Source of the DNA: Hyparrhenia diplandra
Lineage: Eukaryota > Streptophyta > Magnoliopsida > Poales > Poaceae
Assembly: GCA_015847255.1 (NCBI GenBank)
Contig: JADLZK010001321.1
Location: 62,001-126,000, forward strand
Direction of reading: 5' to 3'
DNA length: 64,000 bases
Part shown: piece by piece, positions 22,971 through 34,037 of the stretch
Layout of the letters: every line of letters begins with the position of its first letter
Position numbering within the stretch: the stretch's first letter is position 1
Made by a program: the position numbers and the translations under genes
The notes under the pieces: generated by a model
What the model saw: the letters and a program-made list of their open reading frames with translations, nothing else
What the model was told of the DNA's origin: nothing
The model's database searches: none

Positions 22971-24150
22971 ATGAGTCGGGCTCAGGCCACTCCTCCTGTC
23001 ATCACTCCCGAGGAGGTTGCACCTGTCATCCAAGTACCATCTTCATCAACACTCATGGCCACCAAGACACTCCGTGACTACTCTGTCCCCGTCGTGGGCA
23101 ATGTCGATTGACCCCCGTGTCAACTTGGGCGACAAGAACTTTGAGTTAAGGACTGGCCTCATCATGATGGTACAAGCAAGTCCATTCTCGCGGACTGCCA
23201 AGCGAGGACGCAAATGCTCATCTCGAGAACTTCTTGGAGCTGTGCGACACAATCGTCATCAGGGCGTTGAGCCGGATGCAATTAGGCTCGCTTGTTTCCC
23301 CTTCTCCCTTGTGGGGAAGGCGAAGCAATGGTTCTACAAGGACAAGGAGGTCGCTGTCGGCACTTGGAGTAAATGCTCCACCGCATTCCTCGCAAGGTTC
23401 TTCCCAATGGGCAAAACCAATGCCCTGCGGGCAAGAATTTCCAACTTTCGCCAGACGGCAATGGAACCCATACGGAGGCGTGGGAGAGGCCGCAAGAGTA
23501 CATCCTCGCCGCCCGCACCATGGCATGGAGAAGTGGCTCGTCCTTCAGAACTTCTACAATGGTCTTACGACCATGTCGAAGGGCCACATAGATGCTGCTG
23601 CTGGAGGGGCGTTCTTATCCCTCACTGTTGAGAAAGCAGAAGCGCTCATCGAGAAGATGATCGAGAACCAAGGCTGGGGAGAAGAACGGGCCCCTCAGCA
23701 AACACAAAAAGGTATGCACACGGTCAAGGAGACAGATCACGCTTGCTTTGCAAAGATCGATCTCCCGATGAAAAGACTGGGCGACCAAGCTCCGTCAAGC
23801 GATTGCTACACTCCCCATGGACTCACATATGACATGTGAAGTCTGCGGAGAGGTTGGACATTCGGGAAGTTCTTGTCCCGAAACTCGAGAAGAAGTAGGC
23901 TACGTCAACAACGGATTTTCGTCCGGTAATAACAATGGGTGGAACAATGAGAATCGCCCACAAGGAGGTAACAATTACAATTCAAATTACAATTCCAATT
24001 TCAATTCCAATCAACCCTCCTTGAAAGATTTAGTTTACGGTCAAGCTAAAATTAATGAAAGTCTAAACAAGAAATTATCTTTCAATGACAAAATGCTTGA
24101 AAATGTAAACACAAAACTAGAAACCCTATCTTCTCTGCAGTAAAGAATCA
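22971..24150 (+). pseudogene. E2 gag with CCHC zinc knuckle
   Basis: ATG 22971 (MSRAQATPPV) leads to MATKTLRDYSVP, the conserved Athila gag opening. Later pieces in shifting frames give ENFLELCDTI and PDAIRLACFPFSLVGKAKQW, then FLARFFPMGKTNALRARIS and EKWLVLQNFYNGLTTMSKGH followed by IDAAAGGAFLSL, the retrotransposon gag core. The knuckle CEVCGEVGHSGSSC (23835-23876) fits C-x2-C-x4-H-x4-C. An Asn-rich linker (NNYNSNYNSNFNSN) and a helical segment (LNKKLSFNDKMLENVNTKLE) follow. At least three frameshifts prevent one continuous product. Gag would form the particle and bind RNA. Confidence 0.85.
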
Positions 24151-24379
24151 ATTGAGCTTTAATAAAATGATAGAAACCCAAATAGCTCAATTAAGCTGCT
24201 GCAGCTTGCACCCTAACATGGGAAAGGACTCGGCCCGAAGCCGAGAGCCCCATTGAATCCGTTAACATGGTAACAATAAACAACCGCGCTTGTAAACGGG
24301 TTATACCGGATGTTGTTGTGGACTCACCTTTTGCGAGAGAAGAAGGAGGATCCGGGGAGCCCAACAATCACCGCTCAAT

Positions 24380-24774
24380 AGGCCCATACACGTTCGGCAA
24401 CGCCCTCTTGTGATCTAGGGGCAAGTGTCAACATCATGTCAAAGAAGGCCAATGACACACTCCTACACTTCCCATTATCCCGCACCAAGACCAAACTCAG
24501 AATGGCAGATCAAACAGTAATAAAGCCAGAAGGGATTCTTCGAGACATTCTGGTAAAGGTGAAGGATAGCTACGTCCGCACAGACTTCATCGTCGTCGAC
24601 ATGGGAGAAGAAGATCACGTAGCATTGTTGTTGGGGAGACCGTTCCTCAACACAACAAACGCTACTATCCATGTTGGCAAGGGAAGGGTCGACTTCGAAT
24701 TCAAGGACGGGTGGTCCAATGCCTATTTAACGGATACAAACGGAAGAAATCCCAGAAAAAAAAGAAAAAGTTGA
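24380..24774 (+). pseudogene. E2 retropepsin (protease) domain
   Basis: The active-site block CDLGASVNIM (24411-24440) is followed by RMADQTVIKPEGIL, DFIVVDMGEEDHVALLLGRP and FLNTTNATIHVGKGRVDFEF. D-L-G-A with the LLGRPF block is the Athila-type aspartic protease, which works as a dimer. The catalytic Asp is present. The reading frame from ATG 24436 is intact to TGA 24772, but the part with the catalytic Asp lies in the same frame only upstream of that ATG. A Lys-rich tail follows and no RT comes after it. Confidence 0.8.
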
Positions 24775-25487
24775 ACCCCAAGCAAAGACAACAGTCGGGC
24801 AAAAGGACCCCGAGAAGCAGGGCGACGGACAAACCAAAGAGGAAGTTGTAAAATTTCACGCCAAGAAGGAGGAGGAACGTGCCCACGCAACCCCCGAAAA
24901 AGATTCAAGAAGAAATAAAGTCGCCATCGCCTACCACGTCACCATCCAAAAAATACAAAGAAGGCATGACGTGTGAAGCAAGCCTAAAGGTAAGCTTCAC
25001 TAAAGGTAAGAAATAAATATTTTTTCTTCTATAAATTTATTTTCCTCATATTAAATTATTATTTTTTTAAAATTCAAAACCTCTTTAATTAATTCATTTC
25101 CTTTTTTCTTTAATATTAAAAGAATTCCTTTTTATATTTTAATCCCATTGCCATATTTCCCATGTCAATTAAAATATAAAAATAATAATATAAATAAAAT
25201 ATATATATTGATAAGATTTTATAAACAAAACTTTATTCCAAAAAAATCTTAAACATTTATAAAATGAGAGAAAATGAAAAACAAAGTTTTTGGTCGAACC
25301 CCACCGTTGCACCACCGCACAACGGTCGATTCGACTGTTTGAACACACCGCCAAAGCGGGGCGACGGAGGGCCTAGGATGGGGCCGGCCGCCGCGTGGGC
25401 GGCCCCCCGGCGGCACCTCCTATCATGGGCCAAACGGTCACGTGCACTAGCCGTTGCCCCTCGTCCGAAAGTGTCGGGGTGCATCGT
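24775..25487. other. AT-rich gap in E2 where RT and integrase would be expected
   Basis: 24990-25260 is very AT-rich with T and A runs and no ORF. 25280-25480 turns GC-rich and promoter-like. No RT (YxDD), RNase H or integrase motif in any frame. Confidence 0.55.
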
Positions 25488-25498
25488 GCTATAAATTC
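25488..25498 (+). promoter_or_regulatory. Internal TATA box before the E2 second ORF
   Basis: GCTATAAATTC is followed by a long CT-rich leader (25515-25670) and ATG 25704. The layout is that of a pol II promoter, giving the second ORF its own transcript. Confidence 0.5.
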
Positions 25499-25703
25499 GC
25501 GAGGTGGCCGGGAGAGCTCTCCACCCCTCTCATTCTCACTCCCTCACTCTCTCATTTTGCTACTTGCTCACTTCTTGCACTCCACAAAGCATTCCCAAGC
25601 TCTAGTGCAAGAACACCAGCACACTCTCTCTCACAAGCTCTCTCTTCCAAGTTCTCTCAAAGAGTAAGCACTTGTTTCCATTCTGTTCGTTTTTGTTCGC
25701 TAA

Positions 25704-26830
25704 CATGTTCAGGAAAGCAGCAAGCGCGATCAAGAAAGGCGTGAGAAGAAGCGCGAGGCTCTCCCAAGGAAGTTCGGGTACACACGCCGACAATGCGAAG
25801 CATACGAAGAAGACGCACCCGCAAGAGCAAGAGCAAGAACAAGCAACCACGGGGATGACGATCGAGGAAGCCGATGCACACCGCACCTCGACCTGGAAGG
25901 AGAACGGGAGATGCAAGCCTACAACATCCTCAAGAATCGAGACTTCGCTCCCGCTCCTCGCTTCCCCAACGACGCCCTTGAAAAACTAGGTATGGATAAC
26001 GAATTCCCCATCATTTGGAAAAGTTGTCGGATGGTTAGGGATTGCTCCCCCTGGATGAGCCGGGCTCTCGCCTCCTCACCATCCAATTTTTAGGATCTTT
26101 GGAAGTTCATGATCGGGGTGTTAGTTTCGGACTTTTTAGTAAATACTACTATTACACTTGGCAAGAACTGGCTAGGCACATAGGCTTTGATGCTAAGAAA
26201 TGTTGCACAAACTTAAACATTTGTTTTACCTGCATTTTAATCGTGCCGCCTTTTCCACCGAGATCTCCACCATAGTTCCTACAGATCCTAGGTTTCGTCC
26301 TTCTAATGCCAACATACATCATCCAACATTGAAATTCATGCAGAAATGGATTGCCATAACTTTGTTTCCTAGGCACGAATTTCACGAAGTCTTTTAGATG
26401 TTGAGATGCAATGCCTCTATGCCATAGTTCACAAGAGAAAGATTGCTCTGTAAAAGAAATCATAAAATGCATGCTTAGCAATTTTAAACAATCCACACCT
26501 GTTTATTGTACCTCTCGTGTGACAAGGATTGCTAGTAACATTGGTGCATTGCAAGGCGAGAATGTCACATACCTAGATACTCCACCTCTGGAAATTTCAT
26601 TATCACACCTGATACAAGGGCACATAATAAAATTTGATGAGAATGACCACAAGAAGATTATTTATTATTTTTCGGGATATATAAATGAGATTCCGCTCCC
26701 TAACCCGGAACTCTCATTATATAAATCCCCATCACTCACCTTCGCTCTAGTTGAGCTAGACCGAAGCACCCAGGAGTTACGTGTCTCGCAGGTCATCACG
26801 AAGGAGAGCTACGGGCGAGGCTAGGGGGTT
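25704..26830 (+). pseudogene. E2 second ORF: Athila-type extra protein
   Basis: ATG 25704 starts a basic N-terminus (MFRKAASAIKKGVRRSARLS) with a Gln/Glu run. Frameshifted continuations give MQAYNILKNRDFAPAPRFPN then ALEKLGM, GSRLLTIQFLGSL, YYTWQELARHIGFDAKK, PTLKFMQKWIAITLFPRHEF, VKEIIKCMLSNFK, TRIASNIGALQG and a tail with LIQGHIIKFD. This order matches the extra ORF found in Athila-lineage elements (often called ATHILA ORF1-like or env-position ORF). Its function is not established; an envelope role has been proposed for some relatives, but I see no convincing signal peptide or transmembrane segment here. Several stops and shifts make this copy inactive. Confidence 0.6.
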
Positions 26831-27768
26831 CCGCGGATGCCACAGCCTACACCCGTATGCCAGTGCCCACGCCCGGGTTCTTTACACCAACGCTGAACCC
26901 CGGGCTCACACCGACCTCTCCCGGTATGAGGGGATGTTCACACCTCATCGCATCAGCCGGGAGGGTCAACATGGCATGAGACACACACAGTGTCCTCGAC
27001 TCCGAAGGGATGCCACCACCACGTCACTCTCACGGTGGACCCTGTGAGCGCTCCAAGAGATCAACACCCGACTCGGGAATGTGGAACTCGCCGCGGGGTG
27101 AGATTGCGCAGATCACTCACTGGTTTTGTGCGGGTTTCCGATCAACGCCATCGGCAGTGCACGCAACACCAAGCAGAGGAGGCGGAACGGAGACGGGGGG
27201 AGCACGAGGCACGATGGTGTCTGGGCGCCACATGGGGTACTACCCCCTAACCCATAGGCCATCGGCTAGCTTGGGGGAGGACCCCACGGAGGTAAGTACC
27301 TACCTCCCCTATCACTTTATTTTATCCCTCAAATTTTCATTTTCATTTTGTTTTAAAAAAATATATATATATATGAAAAGAACAAAAATATGATTCCACT
27401 TCAATATGTAGTATAAGGATGCTTAATTTCTCTGAAGTTGCTCTGTCTATAGTTCAATTTGCACCTAGTTCATAACATTGTATTCCCCAATGTTTAAGTT
27501 TATTGGCTTAACTTGTCTTGTCCTAAAAACTTAATGATTTGTGGGTATGCAAACACATGATTCTTCTCTAAGCTATTGCCGGATATGATATGGTAAAAAT
27601 AGAATCTACTATGATTTTGTTCTAAGAGCGATTCATCGTTCGGAGAAAAATTTCCAAAATTCCTTAATGATCAAAATTCTCATGATAACCTATGTGAGAC
27701 ACCTGTCATACGCTTTTTGATCAAGATTCACATTGCCAAAAATAGGTTATGGGCTAAGCTAGAAAAAA
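26831..27768. other. E2 3' non-coding region, first part
   Basis: 26830-27290 is GC-rich and could be a frameshifted C-terminal extension of the second ORF, but I recognise nothing in it. From 27300 the sequence is AT-rich, with poly-A and (AT)n runs at 27350-27375. Confidence 0.4.
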
Positions 27769-27895
27769 TGGACGTGTGTCCAAAAAAAATAAAACAATGG
27801 GTACTTCGATACCCGCCTCTAAAAAAAGAAGAAGAAAGAGAAGAATAATGGACAAGTGTCCGAGGGGGCGAGTAGAGCCCACTTCTCTAAAAAAG
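27769..27895 (+). repeat. E2 palindrome cassette (two units)
   Basis: GGACGTGTGTCC (27770-27781) and GGACAAGTGTCC (27852-27863) are near-palindromes preceded by AATGG or AATAATGG. Each is followed by a (C)CC(A/G)C(T/C)TCTCTAAA-type segment. The same cassette occurs in E3 and E4 at a similar distance from the 3' LTR. Confidence 0.7.
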
Positions 27896-28282
27896 AAATA
27901 AGAGCTAGCCCATACCTTATCAAAAAGAAATAAAATTTCACTTGCACATCTTGATCAAGGCTTATGACTTGTTTCTCCTTATGGTTTGCACACACCGAGA
28001 TGATTTAAGGAATCATTACAAAAATCTCCGCATGAATAATCAATCAAAGAATGCATGACTAGTGTTTCTATCAAAACCGTTCTATCTTGCAATAACCCAA
28101 GGGTTTGGAGAATGTTATAAGCCCCATATGATTTAAGTAAACAAGGATAGATAAAAATGCCAATTTATTTAAACAACGGAAGAATACTTTATTATGAGCA
28201 TGGTACATTTTGAAATATATCGGCATTGTAGCAACTCCTAATCAACAACCAAACACTTAGCTATTTGCTCGGGACGAGCAAA

Positions 28283-28300
28283 GGTTAAGCTTGGGGGACT
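28283..28300 (+). other. E2 polypurine tract
   Basis: AGGTTAAGCTTGGGGGACT directly before the 3' LTR start TGTTGGCGG. The E3 tract, read in element sense, is almost the same (GGTAAGCTTGGGGGAGTT). Confidence 0.8.
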
Positions 28301-29944
28301 TGTTGGCGGTCATTATCGAGTATATTATACCGCAAACTTATATCCAATTCTTGAGAAAGGGGCAAACTTATGATACATATACCTTTACTTCTAACCTAGT
28401 TCCACTTGTATTCGTAGAAATTATGTCTTGCGGGTATAAAAGTGGAAACAGTACAAAGTCGCCAAATAAATTAGAAAGCGTATTGAATAAAAGGCGCCAA
28501 GGAGTGGATCAATCAAGAGGACCAAACCCGGCGCACAATTTGGCCCATGCACCACCATAGGCCCAACATGTGAATGACAAAACGCGACGACGGAGGAGGG
28601 GCGGGGAGGGGCCAGCCCGGGGGCGGCCGGCCCACTTGCGGCGGCCGGCGCATTATTTCGGCCAAAGTTCCGCCCTTTCTCGGGCGGTTTGGAGCGATCT
28701 TCAAGCGGCGGTTGCATGTGGTGCAAACTTTTCGTTCCCGCCAAGAACACCTCGAAGCAAGGAGAGCCCTCCATTCCCTCCTCCTCTCCACTATATAAAA
28801 GAGAGGCACTCCTCACTTGTAACAACACAACACACTACACATCACATTGTTACATTCTCACCTTGAGCACCACTCTCTCCCCTTCATTAGTTTAGTAGTA
28901 GGATTCGAGTTAGGCAAAGCTTCAAGGAGGGCTTGTCTCCTTGGAAGGATCTTTTGGTAATTTACTATGAAGTTCTTTCCTTTATTCAAGTTTCATTATT
29001 TATATCGCAATGCATATGAACTAGAGTATAGTTATCCTCATGTTATATTCATATTATGCCAACTAGAGTATAGTTAGTAAGATGTGATAATTAACATGAC
29101 TAACTTTAGGCTAATTGAATCATATTTTATTCTTGGAACGTAGTAGAACTAAGTTCGAAAGTGATGGTCCGTGTACCTTCGGGTTTACCTTTACTCTTGC
29201 CTGTCGATCCGTAGGGTCGGGGGTACCGAGGGGGTTTAGGTAGTTTTCTATAAACGTAAAGCGTGGTGCTTAGGTCTATAGAGAATCATCGGGAAATGCG
29301 GCATCCCACGGTAGTGAGGTAGGGCGAGAGGGTGACAACTCTGTTCGTCCTTCGCACTCCTCCACGTCCGGGTGTCGGGTTGGAGTCCTATCAAGTGTCA
29401 CCGGGCCGGCATATACCGGGGCGCGGGCATCTCCTCATCACTTTAGCCCATCTCTCGCTATGAACCATGAATGACATATGTAGAATATAGTCGGCGCATT
29501 GGCGATATTAGAATAGCCAACTCAACATAGGTTTTTCCTTTCTTGTTATTTCCTATTTATTCCTTCTAGTGCTCAAAAGTGTGTGTGTCACCACTATCTC
29601 CAATATTATTGTCACTTACCCCCGTACATGATTAGTGGCTATCCATACATACATTGTGGGCTATCATCATCATATTAAATCTAAACCTGCCTTCCCATGG
29701 GAAAATATAAATGAACGATACCCGAATACTCCGGGTGAAATGCTACGATGATAGATCCGTGCGCTTGCGGGTTGACCCTTGCAATATTCAATTTATCTAT
29801 CACGACACTCTCTTGGCGTTATCATTAAGGATAATATTTATTGTTAGTGATTGCGTTAAGAAATGTCGACAAGCATTTGGCGCCGTTGCCGGGGGGGATG
29901 GGTTCTAAACCTGTTTCTAGTAATTGCGCTAAGAAACGCCAACA
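28301..29944 (+). repeat. E2 3' LTR, 1644 bp
   Basis: Begins TGTTGGCGGTCATT and ends AACGCCAACA, with an 8-bp perfect terminal inverted repeat. It contains an unmutated PBS-like TGGCGCCGTTGCCGGGG at 29878-29894. TATA box CACTATATAAAA near 28789. Confidence 0.9.
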
Positions 29945-29974
29945 CCTTCCTAATTTGGATCGTGTTAGAAATAT
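29945..29974. other. 30-bp remnant of the outer gypsy element
   Basis: Lies between the E2 LTR end and the resumption of the copia LTR at ATTACTAAG. It shares TTTGGATCGTG with 21038-21050. Confidence 0.4.
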
Positions 29975-30153
29975 CGCGATTACTAAGTTTAGTCATTTGT
30001 TTCCATAAGTACTGCTTTGTTTAATACAACGAAAAAGGTCTGCCGGTTGTTTTGAGCGGCACCAAACTCGTTTTCTCTATTCTTGCGGCGTTCGCCGCTC
30101 ACCATCGTCTCCGGCCACCTACCGGGCGGCGAAACTTCCGATGATCTACGACA
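29975..30153 (+). repeat. Copia 5' LTR, right half
   Basis: ATTACTAAGTTTAGTC to ATCTACGACA matches 40803-40985 and completes the LTR begun at 19128. Confidence 0.9.
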
Positions 30154-30168
30154 ATTGGTATCGTGGCG
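30154..30168 (+). other. Copia primer binding site
   Basis: ATTGGTATCGTGGCGG follows the LTR end directly. TTGGTATC is the initiator tRNA-Met type core, with the next bases altered. Confidence 0.7.
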
Positions 30169-30470
30169 GTTTTTTTTTTTTTTTTTTTTGATAAAGGGAT
30201 AGAACCCCTGCTTTTTATAGAAAGCATATAAGGTTGTCATACAGATTGTCTCGAACTAAAAAGAGGAGCTCGCGGGCTCAAAAAAGACTATCTAAACCAT
30301 CAGCTACTTGAGGAAGTAATTTTTACGCATGAATAAGTGTCACATGCTCGCTTCTTCAGGTGCCTTGTCCTTCATCCTTTCCATGAATGCTTCCGTCCAC
30401 CCCCTCGCCTGGATCACCCTCTCGTCTAGAACTCCTTGGTCAGTACATCCCAGCAGCACCCGCCATTTCT

Positions 30471-31316
30471 TCAGGTTTGCAAAGATTTTGAAAAAAATTC
30501 AGTTGGAGTCTTTGGGAACGCCCCCTCGATAGCCATTTTGTTTCGCGTGGTCCATAGCGACCAGAGCACGGCTGCCAGCAATGTTAATTTTAGATTGTAC
30601 ATTTCACTGCCTAGTGGCAGCCAATTATCAGAGAAATCCTGTAGGGTTTTTGGGAGCCTCTCCCACCCGTACGCCTCCCTCAGCCCTGTCCAGGTGAATT
30701 TGGCCAGCGGACATGCGAAGAGGATGTGGTCAGATGTTTCGGGTTTGCCGCATACCACACAATTGGTGTTTCCTTTCGATTTCATCCCCCCCAAAGTCAC
30801 CCCTGACTGGATCCTATCTTGGTATGCCAGCCACATGAATACTTTAATTTTCATGGGTAGTTTGCTTTTCCATAGCTGTCTCAGCCGTTTGTTGACTACA
30901 CCATGGTGGGACAGAAATCTGTACATCAAACTTGAAGTATATACCCCAGATTTCTCCAAGGTCCAGCTGACTTTGTCTCGGTTATCATTTGGCTGTATTT
31001 CTTTCAGCATAATCAGCAACTCCTCCCATTGCATATCCTCCCCTTGGCTTAACGGTCGCTTGAAATCCATGATCCATTCGCCTCCCACCCAGCATTCACT
31101 AACCAGGCATTGCTTGTCCCTGCAGTACTCATATAGGCGTGGGAAAACGAGTTTGTGGGGGATTTCCTCCACCCACACGTCCTCCCAGAAGAGTGTGTTT
31201 TCTCCACTATTAACTTTGAATTTTGCCCCCACTTGAATTTTGCTTTTACTTTCATAACCCCCTGCGAATTGTGACCCCTTATTGTGTTTTGAGAGTGCTA
31301 AAGTTACGTTGCTCAA
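30471..31316 (-). pseudogene. LINE ORF2 C-terminus (zf-RVT region)
   Basis: An unbroken 281-codon stretch. It contains NTLFWEDVWVEEIPHK, VSWTLEKSGVYTSSLMYRFL, a KLPMKIKVFMWLAYQDRIQS segment and CVVCGKPETSDHILFACPLA, the Cys/His pattern of the reverse-transcriptase-associated zinc-binding domain of plant LINEs. It ends near WSLWTTRNKMAI. This is the 3' third of ORF2 and is the best preserved part. Confidence 0.88.
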
Positions 31317-31326
31317 ATATTTCTTT

Positions 31327-32720
31327 TCAAAGGTGACAACGAGATATCCCCCTCTTCATGGTTATAGATTCTCGGACCCATTTTATTAGAAGAGCTTCAT
31401 TTAGCTTCCTTGTGTTTATGATTCCGCCCCCCAAAGTCCTTAGGCGACACGCAGCGTTTTCCCATTTCACCATGTGGTACTTAAAATTGTCACCATCACT
31501 CCCCGTAAAATTTTTTGACCTGATTGTGTCCATCGTTGGTGGATCCCCTCGTGCGCCGAGAAGACACTCATTGTGTAATTGGGTATCTTTGCTTAGGGAA
31601 GAATTGGTCGAATCGATCTCCCCCGATGTTAGGTTTTTCCCCTTCCATGGTTGAAGTTTGTTTCTTAGCTTCTCTACTAAGCCCTTAAACACCCCCATGC
31701 CAATCCTTGTGTCGCTTATTGGGAAGCCCGGATATTTCATTGGCGGCCGACCTACTTTGCAATTCAGCATGTTTGCTATGTTAATTTCCTCTTCATTGTC
31801 AACCCCAAAAATCACCACCTCACCCTTGTGGTAGTTTATTTTCGATCCGGATAACCATTCAAAGCGATGCAAAGACGTATTTCATGTGTGCAATCGATTT
31901 TGGGTCGCACCCGCACATCGATATCGTGTCATCGGCATATTGTAAATGAGTGATGTCCCCCTTCTATCAGATGGGGTACTACCCTTTGATAAGACCTGCC
32001 CTCATCGCACTATTCATGATGTGTGACAATGCGTCTGCCGCTAGGTTGAATAGTAGAGGAGAGAGCGGGTCCCCCGCCGTCCAAACCCTTGTGAGTTTTT
32101 AAAATAGGGGCCATTTTCCCGTTGATGTTGATGCAAACGCGCCCCCTCCGACGGTGCTCATGATCCATTCTTTCACCTTCTTATCAAAACCTTTCCAAGT
32201 CGGTACTTCCTCCACAAATTCCCACCTCACACTATCATAAGCTTTCTCGAAGTCAATTTTGAGGATCACCCCGATTGATGCTTGGTCGAGCTCATGCATG
32301 ATCTCATGAAGGACAACCGCCCCATCAGTGATGAGTCTCCCCTTAATGAAAGCTGTCGACTCGGGCTTATTAATTTGTTTGCAAAGTTGGCCGGCCTGTC
32401 CAACGGCAGTTTGGTGAAGATCTTGGCCCGACATTTAGCGGACATATCGGTCGAAATTGCTTCACATTATTTGCTTCCTTTACTTTTGGGATCAGCGTTA
32501 TCACTCCATAGTTAAGTCTGGCAATATCCGGTTGGCCCATGTAGAAGTCATTTATCATCTCCCCTAGCTCCCCCTTAACTGTGTTCCAACATTTCTTGTA
32601 AAAGGACACCCCGAAGCCATCAGGACCTGGCGCGGTGTTCTCCTTCATTCCAAATACCGTTTGCCTAACTTCTTCCTCCGTGAAAGGGCGTAGCGGGGGC
32701 GACATTGTCGATGTCGAGAG
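31327..32720 (-). pseudogene. LINE ORF2 reverse transcriptase
   Basis: Three overlapping broken segments. In element order: FTEEEVRQTVFGMKENTAPG with PDGFGVSFYKKCW (near 32690-32600), the LIPKVKEANNVKQFRPI block, ESTAFIKGRLITDGAVVLHE with ILKIDFEKAYDSVRW (near 32380-32240), the catalytic QYADDT box at 31926-31942, then SKINYHKGEVVIFGV. The YADD box is intact. Frameshifts occur near 32400, 32100 and 31880. This enzyme would copy LINE RNA at a nicked target. Confidence 0.85.
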
Positions 32721-33034
32721 TCTCCTATTTTGTGACCGAGGCCCCTTCTTTTAGTTTTATAGTTCTTCTTGGCGCCCTGAGCAGGCGACTTGTAGTAATC
32801 ATAAATGGCTTCGGATCTGCTCTGGTGGAGTCCACGATCCCCCGTTATGTTCTATAGATAAGATTGTCTTTTTTCTTTTTTCACCCGTTCGCCACTAAGT
32901 GAAAAAATTCTGTGTTGTTATCTCCTTCCGGGATCCACTTCTCACCCCAGCGTTCTTTGCCAGCGAGTTCTTACGCTTCCATTAGATTTTCTAGTTCTTT
33001 CTCCAAGCGTAATCTCCGGATCCGGAGTTTCTGT

Positions 33035-33983
33035 TCAGACCGTCCCTCCCCCCTCGGCGTTGATCCGCTGGATTTCTTTAGATAACTGTTCTTTTCTTCT
33101 TTTATATTCCCCTCTGACGTTGTTTCCCCATCCCTTCAAGAATCTCCGTAGATTTGCCAACATTCCGTGCCATATGTCCATCGAGTAAGCTGTCTCTGGG
33201 CATTTTTGTCTTGCCAAACCCCATTGTACATTCTTTGTCTCCAGAAATCCCTCAACGTTGCACCATTGTTTTTCAAAGAAAACTTGCCTTACTTTCATCT
33301 CGATGCCCATTTCAATGTTGAGCAGCAATGGACAGTGACCAGAGCCTATTCTGGTCAAGGTTGTCAGAGTACAGAGTGGGAATTTGTTCTCACAATCGGT
33401 AGTGACCAAGACTCTGTCAATGTTGCTCTGAATAGGACACTCTTGCTTGTTGGACCAGGTGTATTTGGGGCCCCCTCTGTGAATTTCCCTCAAGCTACAA
33501 TTTTCTATGAACGAGTTGAACGCGTCCATGAGTACTCTGTCTCCCACCCCCGAGCTCTTGTCTGCGAGAAGATCTTATTAAGTTGCAATCCCCCCTATGA
33601 CCATTGGTAAAGTCAGATCAGTGCACCTCAAGCTCAACTCCCCCAAAAAGTCATTAGAGACTATGATCAGCAGGGCCATAAACTGTCAGGAAATCCCATC
33701 TGACATTTGTCCGTCTGACTCTGATAGTCACCCCCACAAAGTATTCTCCTATTTCCCAATTTTCTATTTGTAGCTTGTCTTCCTTCACCCCCAACAGAAT
33801 CCCTCCTGAGTGGCCTCTAGCCGGTAACCAGTTCCAACTGAAGCTGGCCCCCGGGTTTAGATGTGATAGATCAGAACTCGAGAAATCCCCCTTGATCGTT
33901 TCTTGAATCCCCACAATGTCGACTTGTTCTTTAGCAATCAACTCCTTGAGCTGTTGTGCGATTCTAGACAGTTTTCCCGGCAC
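33035..33983 (-). pseudogene. LINE ORF2 apurinic-type endonuclease
   Basis: Starts near MPGKLSRIAQQLKELIAKEQ and contains VDIVGIQETIKG (catalytic Glu in QET), GHSGGILLGVKED, DFLTVYGPAD, then after a break YTWSNKQECPIQSNIDRVLV and RIGSGHCPLLLN. The last block is normally SDHCPLL; the catalytic Asp is replaced by Gly here. The fold nicks DNA to start target-primed reverse transcription, so this copy is probably dead. Confidence 0.85.
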
Positions 33984-34037
33984 CCGTATATTCGGATAAG
34001 AGCTCTCATTGGTAACTTATTCTACGAAGTTCTCTAC

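Larger units (their letters stand above)
21113..29944 (+). mobile_element. E2: Athila-like Ty3/gypsy element lacking RT and integrase
   Basis: Long LTRs at 21113-22765 and 28301-29944 frame a 5.5-kb interior. Order: tRNA-Asp PBS, gag with CCHC knuckle, retropepsin, an AT-rich gap, a TATA-led second ORF of the Athila extra-ORF type, a non-coding 3' region with palindromes, PPT, 3' LTR. No RT, RNase H or integrase motifs were seen, so it is non-autonomous. The first two bases of the 5' LTR are changed (AT for TG) and no clear target duplication was found. Confidence 0.85.

Noticed and set aside
23946..24012. AATTACAATTC repeats as a microsatellite
   Set aside because: They code for the Asn-rich linker of E2 gag downstream of the zinc knuckle.
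25704..26830. Calling the E2 second ORF an envelope gene
   Set aside because: No signal peptide or transmembrane segment is convincing; it is described only as the Athila-type extra ORF.
28301..29944. Reading 28301 as the 5' LTR of another copy because a perfect PBS-like site is near its right end
   Set aside because: The site lies inside the LTR: the TGTTGGCG/CGCCAACA ends place the boundary at 29944, and a PPT stands directly before 28301.
30170..30189. A T-run as a terminator or microsatellite
   Set aside because: It is the complement of the LINE poly(A) tail, next to the target duplication.
30436..31236. A 266-codon plus-strand ORF
   Set aside because: It lies entirely opposite the LINE ORF2 zinc-finger region, which has clear family motifs on the minus strand; the plus-strand product has no recognisable feature.
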